A DNA stretch of 64,000 nt, taken from positions 1 through 64,000 of the forward strand of contig JASKKT010000003.1 in NCBI GenBank assembly GCA_030154025.1. The letters are read 5' to 3'. The notes under the pieces were generated by a model, which searched no databases, was not told the DNA's origin, and was given only the letters and a program-made list of their open reading frames with translations. This DNA comes from Methanolobus sp. Its GTDB lineage: Archaea; Halobacteriota; Methanosarcinia; Methanosarcinales; Methanosarcinaceae. Within the stretch, counting starts at the first letter, position 1. The number at the start of each line of letters is the position of its first letter. A program made the position numbers and the translations under genes. Of the stretch, positions 57,564 to 64,000 are shown piece after piece.

Positions 57564-58346
57564 ATGAACAACAAGAGCATTACGGTACTGAAAATAGGCG
57601 GAAGTGTGATCACTGACAAAAGCACAGATGACGGCAGCGCCAAAATGGAGGATATCAGGCGTATCGCAGGAGAGATCGCAGGAGCAGATTCCCGGCTTGT
57701 GATAGTGCATGGTGCCGGCTCTTTCGGACACCCCCAGGCAAAGCGCTATGGCCTGACAGATAAATTCGATCCCCTCGGCTCTATTGTAACCCACGTATCA
57801 GTCAAAGAGCTGAACAGGATGGTTACAGATGCTCTCAACGATGCAGGTGTCAAAGCAGTGGGAGTCCATCCCATGAACTGTATCGTCTGCGATAACGGCA
57901 GGATAAAGGAAATGTTCCTGGGCCATATTCGGGTTATGCTGGACAATGGTTTTGTACCGGTGCTGCATGGGGATGTGGTGATTGATGCATCGCTTGGCAC
58001 ATGCGTGCTTTCAGGTGACAGGATAGTTCCCTATCTTGCATCGGCACTGGATGCGAAACGCATTGGGATAGGAAGCGCCGAGAATGGCGTACTTGATGAC
58101 AGCGGCAACACGATTAAGAGTATCAATCCATCCAATTTCAGTGAGGTCCGGCATTTCATTGGCGGCTCTGCCAAAACCGACGTGACCGGAGGGATGCTGG
58201 GAAAGGTACTTGAACTCCTGGAACTTAGTGAAACATCAGATATAACTTCATATATATTCAATGCAGGTAATGAAGGGAACATTGCAGGCTTCCTCAAAGG
58301 AGAGAACATAGGTACTGCTATCTCAAAAGCAGAGGATAAAGGTTAA
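57564..58346 (+). CDS. ipk: isopentenyl phosphate kinase
   Basis: Amino-acid-kinase-fold enzyme that converts isopentenyl phosphate to isopentenyl diphosphate, the hallmark of the archaeal mevalonate route. The 260-residue protein starts MNNKSITVLKIGGSVITDK at 57564, one base after the mvk stop; the long upstream part of the track ORF is mvk in another frame. The catalytic histidine lies in VHGAGSFGHPQAKRYGL, and the GDVVIDASLG and TDVTGGMLGKVLELLEL segments bind the nucleotide. GGAG is seven bases upstream. Confidence 0.95.
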   Translation: MNNKSITVLKIGGSVITDKSTDDGSAKMEDIRRIAGEIAGADSRLVIVHGAGSFGHPQAKRYGLTDKFDPLGSIVTHVSVKELNRMVTDALNDAGVKAVGVHPMNCIVCDNGRIKEMFLGHIRVMLDNGFVPVLHGDVVIDASLGTCVLSGDRIVPYLASALDAKRIGIGSAENGVLDDSGNTIKSINPSNFSEVRHFIGGSAKTDVTGGMLGKVLELLELSETSDITSYIFNAGNEGNIAGFLKGENIGTAISKAEDKG

Positions 58347-58351
58347 GGACC

Positions 58352-59455
58352 ATGAGCACTTCCCAGAGAAAGATCGAACATCTCCAGTTATGTGCCACAA
58401 GCCCTGTGGAGTCAAGGAAAGTGAAAGCCGGGTTTGAAGACATCATGCTTGTGCACAGAGCACTGCCTGAAATGGGCATGGATGATATTGATATTTCCGT
58501 AGAGTTCCTTGGAAGGAAAATGGATGCACCTTTCCTGATAGCTTCAATTACAGGAGGACATCCGGATACAACACCGATCAATGCAGCACTGGCAGGGGCT
58601 GCTGAAGAACTGGGCATCGGCATAGGGGTGGGCAGTCAGAGAGCTGCCATTGAGGACCCTGCTCAGGAACATTCTTTCAGGGTTGTCAGGGACGAAGCAC
58701 CGGATGCTTTTGTATATGGGAACATAGGTGCTGCACAGATCAGGCAGTATGGCGTGGAGGGTGTGGAGAAACTTATAGACATGATAGACGCCGATGCGAT
58801 GGCAATACACCTGAATTTCCTGCAGGAGGCCATACAGCCCGAAGGCGACAAGAACGCATCCGATGCACTTGAAAGTATCCGGGAGATATGTTCCCTCAGC
58901 ACACCTATTATAGTCAAAGAGACCGGGGCCGGCATATCGCACGAGGATGCGCTGCTCCTTAAGAAGGCAGGGGTCTCGGCCATAGATGTGGGAGGTGTCG
59001 GCGGTACCACCTGGTCAGGCGTGGAAGTGTACCGTGCCAGGGCAAGGGAAGACACAAGGTCCGAAATGCTCGGCGAGCTGTTCTGGGATTTCGGGATACC
59101 CACCGTACCAAGCATAGTCGAATGCAGCGATTCCCTGCCGGTCATTGCCACCGGCGGTATAAGGACAGGGCTCGATATAGCCAAATCCATTGCCATGGGA
59201 GCGTCTCTTGCCAGCGCGGCGTTACCTTTCGTGGCACCTGCAATGAAAGGGAAAGAAGAGGTCGCAGAGAGTATTTCGCTTATGCTTGATGAACTCAAGG
59301 TGGCGATGTTCCTGTGCGGATGCAGGAATATCAAAAAGATGCATTCTGCCCCGGCAATAGTAACCGGCTGGACCAGAGAGTACATAGAGCTACGGGGCTT
59401 TAAGGCAAAAGAATTTGCAATGAGATCTGAAAACAGTGATTTTCAGGTCGTTTAA
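58352..59455 (+). CDS. fni: type 2 isopentenyl-diphosphate isomerase
   Basis: FMN-dependent isomerase interconverting isopentenyl and dimethylallyl diphosphate. The 367-residue protein begins with STSQRKIEHLQLC. It has FLIASITGGHP near residue 68, GVGSQRAAIEDP, the FMN phosphate segments AIDVGGVGGTTWSGVEVYRAR and VIATGGIRTGLDIAKSIAMGA. It follows ipk by five bases. Archaea generally use this flavin type rather than the type 1 enzyme. Confidence 0.96.
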   Translation: MSTSQRKIEHLQLCATSPVESRKVKAGFEDIMLVHRALPEMGMDDIDISVEFLGRKMDAPFLIASITGGHPDTTPINAALAGAAEELGIGIGVGSQRAAIEDPAQEHSFRVVRDEAPDAFVYGNIGAAQIRQYGVEGVEKLIDMIDADAMAIHLNFLQEAIQPEGDKNASDALESIREICSLSTPIIVKETGAGISHEDALLLKKAGVSAIDVGGVGGTTWSGVEVYRARAREDTRSEMLGELFWDFGIPTVPSIVECSDSLPVIATGGIRTGLDIAKSIAMGASLASAALPFVAPAMKGKEEVAESISLMLDELKVAMFLCGCRNIKKMHSAPAIVTGWTREYIELRGFKAKEFAMRSENSDFQVV

Positions 59456-59519
59456 CTGTCATTCAGTATAGCTTTAGTATAGTCGAGACATAATCAAATT
59501 TATAAACAGAGGATAATAC

Positions 59520-60866
59520 ATGACTGAAATTGGTATAATAGCGGTCGGCGGATATAACGAAATGGGACGCAATATGACTGCGATAAGAGTAAACGAAGAT
59601 ATAATAATCATCGACATGGGCATTCGCCTGGACAGGGTCCAGATCCACGAGGATGTGGACATCGACAGGATGCACTCCCTGGAACTGATACAGATGGGAG
59701 CAATTCCTGATGACACGATTATGAATGAAGTTAACGGTAACGTGCGTGCAATCGTATGCACACACGGCCACCTGGACCATATCGGCGCAATATCCAAGCT
59801 AGCACATCGCTACACAGCACCGATAATCGCTACCCCGTACACTACCGCCCTGATAAAGCACCAGATCGAGTCCGAGAGGAAATTCGGGGTCAAGAACAAC
59901 ATTGTCGCCCTGAAGGCCGGCGAGACCCTTGAAATAACAAAGGATATCACCCTGGAGTTCATCAATACCCAGCACAGCATAATCGATACTGTGTTCGCGG
60001 CCATTCACACACCAAGCGGTGCTGTTGTATACGCATGTGACTTCAAATTAGACAGGACGCCAACAGTAGGAGAGGCACCTGACTTCGAAAGGCTTAAGCA
60101 GCTTGGAAAGGAAGGCGTCATTGCACTCATTACCGAGAGTACCAATGCAGGCAGGAACGGGAAGACACCTTCAGAGCTTATCGCACATATGATGCTCAAG
60201 GACGTCCTGCTAGGCACCGAGGAGGCAGATGTGGGTATGATCGTCACCACATTTGCGTCCCATATCGCACGCATGAACTCCATCGTCCAGTTCGCGGAAG
60301 AGATGGGAAGGATACCAGTACTCCTTGGAAGGTCCATGGAGAGGTATGTGGGTACGGCCTACCAGCTGGGATACATAGACCTCCCGGAAAGCGTGGAGAT
60401 ATATGGCTCACGCCGCGATATCGACAACGCACTGAAGAAGATAATGGAAGAAGGCAAGGACAAGTACCTGCCTGTCATGACCGGACACCAGGGCGAACCC
60501 GGGGCTGTCCTTGGCAGGATAGCGAACGGAGAGACTCCCTTTAAGGTAGAGACCGGGGACAGGGTCATATTCTCAGCAAATGTGATACCAAACCCCATGA
60601 CACAGGCAAACCGCTATTCCCTTGAGACAAAGCTCAAGATGAAGGGTGCAAGGATATATGATAACGTGCACGTTTCCGGGCACGCATACAGGGAAGATCA
60701 CTGGGAGCTGCTCAGGATGCTCAAGCCGGAACATGTCATTCCCGCTCACGGCACCATACAAATGCACAGCGAATATATCCAGATGGCCGAGGATGCAGGC
60801 TATTCACTCGGGGACACGCTGCACCTGCTGAGGAACGGCGAGGAACTCTATATCGAAGAAGAGTAG
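59520..60866 (+). CDS. rnj: ribonuclease J (beta-CASP exonuclease)
   Basis: A 448-residue metallo-beta-lactamase/beta-CASP RNase J, a 5'-3' exonuclease in euryarchaea. Motifs are IIIDMGIRLD, CTHGHLDHIGAISKL near residue 80, INTQHSIIDTVFAAIHTPSG, YACDFKLDRTP, the beta-CASP VGMIVTTFASHIARMNSI, MTGHQGEPGAVLGRIANG and the final VSGHAYREDHWELL and IPAHGTIQMHSEY. It sits within the isoprenoid operon between fni and the prenyl synthase, a conserved archaeal association. A 64-base spacer separates it from fni. Confidence 0.95.
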   Translation: MTEIGIIAVGGYNEMGRNMTAIRVNEDIIIIDMGIRLDRVQIHEDVDIDRMHSLELIQMGAIPDDTIMNEVNGNVRAIVCTHGHLDHIGAISKLAHRYTAPIIATPYTTALIKHQIESERKFGVKNNIVALKAGETLEITKDITLEFINTQHSIIDTVFAAIHTPSGAVVYACDFKLDRTPTVGEAPDFERLKQLGKEGVIALITESTNAGRNGKTPSELIAHMMLKDVLLGTEEADVGMIVTTFASHIARMNSIVQFAEEMGRIPVLLGRSMERYVGTAYQLGYIDLPESVEIYGSRRDIDNALKKIMEEGKDKYLPVMTGHQGEPGAVLGRIANGETPFKVETGDRVIFSANVIPNPMTQANRYSLETKLKMKGARIYDNVHVSGHAYREDHWELLRMLKPEHVIPAHGTIQMHSEYIQMAEDAGYSLGDTLHLLRNGEELYIEEE

Positions 60867-60899
60867 AGATAACTATAAGGAAAAACAGTGGGATCAACT

Positions 60900-61865
60900 A
60901 TGGATTTGATAGAAGAGATAAAAAAAAGGTCGGTTCGTGTCGATAAGGGCATTGAGGATTACCTCCCGGTGTCCAGACCGGTAGAACTGTATAAGGCAGC
61001 CCGCTACCTGCCGGATGCCGGTGGAAAAAGGCTACGCCCTGCGATCGTGATATTGGCAGCCGAAGCAGTAGGTTCGGAACCTGAGAAGGTTCTTCCGGCC
61101 GCTGTTGCAGTGGAGCTGGTCCATAACTTCACACTCGTGCATGACGACATCATGGACAGGGACGATATACGCAGGGGAATGCCTGCAGTCCATGTAAAAT
61201 GGGGAGAGGCCGGCGCCATCCTTGCCGGAGATACCTTGTACGCAAAAGCCTTTGAGATAATGACACGTGCAGAGAGCGATCCTGCTAATCTGCTTAAGTG
61301 TGTGGATATACTATCCAAGACCTGCAGGGACATCTGTGAAGGCCAGTGGATGGATGTGGAGTTCGAGGACCACACGGATGTGACCGAGGAAGAGTATCTC
61401 GATATGATCGAGAAGAAGACAGGTGTCCTCTATGCTGCGGCATGCAAAATCGGCGCCATCCTTGGAGGCGCATCCGACGAAACAGCAGAAACCCTGTATG
61501 AATTCGGCAGGCTCATAGGTATTGCCTTCCAGATCTATGACGACGTCATAGACATGATAACCCCTGAAGAGATACTTGGCAAGGTAAGGGGAAGCGACCT
61601 TATGGAAGGTAAGAAAACCCTTATCGCTATCCATGCGCTGAGCAATGGTTTGAAACTGGACATATTCGGCAGGGGAGAAGCCAGTACCGAAGAGATCAAC
61701 GAGGCGGTACGTCTGCTGGAAGAGTCCGGCTCCATCAATTACGCCAGGGACCTTGCGATATCATATGTAACAAAAGGTAAGAGTCTCCTTGATGTGCTGG
61801 AGGACAGCGAGTCAAAGGACATACTTCTCGCGATCGCAGACTACATGATCCAGAGATCCCACTGA
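60900..61865 (+). CDS. idsA: geranylgeranyl/short-chain isoprenyl diphosphate synthase
   Basis: Trans-prenyl transferase that builds C15-C20 diphosphates for ether lipids. The first aspartate-rich motif is LVHDDIMDRDDIRRG near residue 83 and the second FQIYDDVIDMITPEE near 210. GGKRLRPAIVILAAEAV near 43 is also conserved. I chose the ATG at 60900 (MDLIEEIKKRSVRVDKGI); the GTG at 60888 in the track is possible, with AGGA upstream. The result is 321 residues. It completes the operon from Memo to prenyl diphosphate. Confidence 0.94.
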   Translation: MDLIEEIKKRSVRVDKGIEDYLPVSRPVELYKAARYLPDAGGKRLRPAIVILAAEAVGSEPEKVLPAAVAVELVHNFTLVHDDIMDRDDIRRGMPAVHVKWGEAGAILAGDTLYAKAFEIMTRAESDPANLLKCVDILSKTCRDICEGQWMDVEFEDHTDVTEEEYLDMIEKKTGVLYAAACKIGAILGGASDETAETLYEFGRLIGIAFQIYDDVIDMITPEEILGKVRGSDLMEGKKTLIAIHALSNGLKLDIFGRGEASTEEINEAVRLLEESGSINYARDLAISYVTKGKSLLDVLEDSESKDILLAIADYMIQRSH

Positions 61866-61873
61866 ACTTTTTA

Positions 61874-61896
61874 AAGAAGAGCACTGTACTCTTCTT
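61874..61896. terminator. hairpin between convergent idsA and ppdK
   Basis: AAGAAGAG-CACTGTA-CTCTTCTT is a perfect 8-bp inverted repeat 8 bases after the idsA stop, followed by CATTTATATT. It lacks a long T-run, but its position suits a terminator for the isoprenoid operon. Confidence 0.55.
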
Positions 61897-62058
61897 CATT
61901 TATATTAGCTGATTTTACATTTATTGATCTTCTCTATTCCGCTCACTAACAGCCATTTGCATCAGCGTTGCCACTTTAAAAGATAACTGCAAGCTCAGTA
62001 TAAGCATACCTGTAAAAAGAAGTAAAAATAGAAGTCATACGGGACAGATGCCCGTATA

Positions 62059-64000
62059 TTACTGCAGGGTCCTGCCTTCGTCCTCAAGGACTGCCTGTGC
62101 TGCTGCGAGCCTGGCGATCGGCACACGGAACGGTGAGCAACTCACATAATTGAGCCCTATCCTGTAGCCGAACTTTACGGAACTTGGCTCTCCGCCATGT
62201 TCGCCGCATATACCGATCTTCAGGTCCGGCCTTGTGGAGCGGCCTTTTTCAATACCGATCTTCACAAGCTCACCCACACCCTCCTGGTCAAGTACCGCGA
62301 AGGGGTCATTCCCAAGAATGCTGTCCTCAAGATAGCATGGGAGGAACTTGCCGGCGTCATCCCTGCTGAAACCGAAGGTTGTCTGGGTCAGGTCGTTCGT
62401 CCCGAACGAGAAGAACTCAGCTTCCTGCGCGATCTGGTCCGCTGTGAGGGCCGCCCTGGGGAGCTCTATCATCGTGCCCACCATGTAATCCATTTTCACG
62501 TTCTTTTCGGCCAGCACGGATTCTATAACATTGACAACATGCTTCTTCACTGCCCTGAGCTCGTTCACATGGCATATAAGGGGGATCATGATCTCAGGTA
62601 CGATGTCTATGCCCTCGGCCTTGAGCTCGCATGCAGCCTCGACAATTGCCTGCACCTGCATATCGTAGATCTCAGGATAGGTTATACCAAGACGGCATCC
62701 CCTGTGTCCCAGCATGGGGTTGATCTCAGTGAGCGAATCAACACGCTCCATCAGTTCCTTAAGGCTCAGAAGTTCAGCTGCAGCTGCCTGGCTTGCCGTG
62801 CCACCTGCCTCGAGCAGACGGAACTTTTCTGCCAGCTCATCGTGCTTTGGAAGGAACTCATGCAGAGGAGGGTCAAGCAGGCGTATGGTCACAGGATAAC
62901 CCTGCATGGCGCGGAAGATGCCGATGAAGTCCTCCCTCTGCATGGGTAAAAGCTTGGCGAGGGCTTCCTTTCTTGCATACTCATCCTCTGCCAGGATCAT
63001 CTCCCTTACGACAGGTATCCTGTCCTCACCAAAGAACATGTGCTCGGTCCTGCACAGGCCGATACCCTCTGCGCCGAAATCCCTTGCCACAGCTGCATCA
63101 TGAGGGGTGTCGGCGTTGGTCCTTACACTCATCTTTCGTATCTCATCGGCCCATGAGAGCAGGGTCTTAAGCTCTTCACTGACACCTGGAGTGACAAGAG
63201 CGACCTTCCCAAGGATAACGCTTCCTGTGGCTCCATCAATGGAAATATAGTCGCCTTCCTTAATGCGAATGTCGTTAACAGTAAAGACCTTCTCATGAAT
63301 ATCAATGCTCAGGGCACCGCAGCCTGCAACACAGGGCTTGCCCATTCCCCTGGCAACCACAGCAGCGTGAGAGGTCATTCCTCCGCGCACAGTCAGTATA
63401 CCCTGGGCCGCATCCATGCCGCCTATATCCTCTGGGGAGGTCTCTGCCCTGACAAGGATCACCTTCTTGTTAAGCGCAGCCATCTCCTCAGCGTGTTCTG
63501 CCGTGAAGACAACCTTACCCACTGCTGCACCCGGTGACGCAGGCAGGCCCGTTGCAATGACCTCATACTTTGCACTTGGATCTATCATGGGGTGCAGTAA
63601 CTGGTCTATCTGTTCAGGCCTGACCCGCACAAGGGCGGTTTTCTTGTCTATCAGGCCCTCGTTGACCATGTCAACTGCAATATTAAGAGCTGCAGCGGCA
63701 GTACGTTTGCCATTCCTGGTCTGGAGCATGTAGAGCTTGCCTTCCTGGATAGTGAACTCGATATCCTGCATGTCCTTGAAGTGCTTTTCCAGTTTCTGGC
63801 AGATCTCCACCAGCTGTGCGTAAGCTCCCGGCATCTTCTGCGCAAGGGTCGTGATGGTGAGCGGGGTCCTGATACCTGCCACCACATCCTCGCCCTGGGC
63901 ATTCATAAGGTACTCGCCAAAGAACTCCTTCTTACCTGTTGCAGGATCCCTTGTAAAAGCAACACCTGTACCTGAGGTCTCACCCATGTTACCGTAGACC
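62059..64000 (-). CDS. ppdK: pyruvate, phosphate dikinase, 5' end outside window
   Basis: PPDK interconverts pyruvate, ATP and phosphate with phosphoenolpyruvate, AMP and pyrophosphate. The visible 646 or so residues cover the end of the ATP-grasp domain ([31 protein letters not shown]) and the swivelling phosphohistidine domain with [23 protein letters not shown]. The PEP-binding barrel follows, with [52 protein letters not shown] and [11 protein letters not shown]. The frame is open to base 64000, so the N-terminal ATP-binding part lies to the right. This enzyme supports PEP formation for gluconeogenesis in methanogens. Confidence 0.97.
   Translation of the reverse strand, partial: VYGNMGETSGTGVAFTRDPATGKKEFFGEYLMNAQGEDVVAGIRTPLTITTLAQKMPGAYAQLVEICQKLEKHFKDMQDIEFTIQEGKLYMLQTRNGKRTAAAALNIAVDMVNEGLIDKKTALVRVRPEQIDQLLHPMIDPSAKYEVIATGLPASPGAAVGKVVFTAEHAEEMAALNKKVILVRAETSPEDIGGMDAAQGILTVRGGMTSHAAVVARGMGKPCVAGCGALSIDIHEKVFTVNDIRIKEGDYISIDGATGSVILGKVALVTPGVSEELKTLLSWADEIRKMSVRTNADTPHDAAVARDFGAEGIGLCRTEHMFFGEDRIPVVREMILAEDEYARKEALAKLLPMQREDFIGIFRAMQGYPVTIRLLDPPLHEFLPKHDELAEKFRLLEAGGTASQAAAAELLSLKELMERVDSLTEINPMLGHRGCRLGITYPEIYDMQVQAIVEAACELKAEGIDIVPEIMIPLICHVNELRAVKKHVVNVIESVLAEKNVKMDYMVGTMIELPRAALTADQIAQEAEFFSFGTNDLTQTTFGFSRDDAGKFLPCYLEDSILGNDPFAVLDQEGVGELVKIGIEKGRSTRPDLKIGICGEHGGEPSSVKFGYRIGLNYVSCSPFRVPIARLAAAQAVLEDEGRTLQ

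Overview
The window is chromosomal DNA of a methanogenic archaeon, most likely of the Methanosarcinaceae. It holds a complete methyl-coenzyme M reductase operon (mcrBDCGA), the MCR-modifying radical SAM enzyme Mmp10, a family D DNA polymerase large subunit, archaeal ribosomal proteins and RNA polymerase subunits N and K, an intron-containing tRNA-Pro, and the archaeal end of the mevalonate pathway. Purine-rich Shine-Dalgarno sites (GGTGATC, GGAGG) precede most genes. TTG starts are unusually frequent (fumarase alpha, mobA, rpoK, a thioredoxin-like protein, a small winged-helix protein). The genus cannot be fixed by reading alone.

Layout. 1-7.2 kb: HtpX protease (5' end outside the window), DUF488 protein, PAS/GAF histidine kinase, aroA and a stand-alone hydantoinase/oxoprolinase-type protein. 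7.3-14 kb: a cluster of short tandem repeats, then mcrBDCGA on the minus strand with a strong terminator, divergent from mmp10, whose predicted promoter sits in a perfect palindrome. 14-19.7 kb: polC (DP2), a small winged-helix protein, tRNA-Leu and two-subunit class I fumarase. 19.6-24.5 kb: a Tad/Epd-like type IV filament operon (TadZ/MinD-like ATPase, motor ATPase, two membrane platform proteins). 24.6-29.6 kb: tsr3, a LOG-like protein and xth, then a patch of dead DNA (transposase remnant abutting an amino-acid permease/UspA remnant), then an oxidative-stress group (Fur/PerR regulator, peroxiredoxin, Dps-like ferritin). 29.8-40.6 kb: topA, a beta-CASP ribonuclease, a TPR protein, a hypothetical, mobA, a DUF460 protein, rio2, larC and larB, and a small membrane protein. 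40.6-46.6 kb: DUF2111, trxB and a thioredoxin-like protein, AIM24, the three-gene sulfide-assimilation/homocysteine set (COG1900-CBS, NIL-ferredoxin, UPF0280), and hsp20. 46.7-50.1 kb: an MFS transporter and a histidine kinase, both with frameshifts. 50.4-62 kb: serA plus two small conserved genes, the rpl18e-rpl13-rps9-rpoN-tRNA-Pro-rpoK-rps2 cluster, then Memo, mevalonate kinase, isopentenyl phosphate kinase, type 2 IPP isomerase, RNase J and prenyl diphosphate synthase. 62-64 kb: ppdK, running off the right end.

How it works together. The mcr/mmp10 locus makes the last enzyme of methanogenesis and one of its modifications. The mevalonate-end genes make C5 units and prenyl chains for archaeal lipids. 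The COG1900/NIL-ferredoxin/UPF0280 trio is a complete sulfide-to-homocysteine module. The PerR-peroxiredoxin-ferritin and thioredoxin groups handle oxidative stress and thiol redox.

A recurring oddity is four genes or gene remnants whose frames join after adding one base, three of them at A or C runs (Fur N-terminus and two sites in the MFS gene). A histidine-kinase C-terminus is also displaced at a GA repeat. These are either real decay or base-calling errors, and they matter for anyone using the annotation. I found no CRISPR array, rRNA operon, intact insertion sequence or clear prophage.
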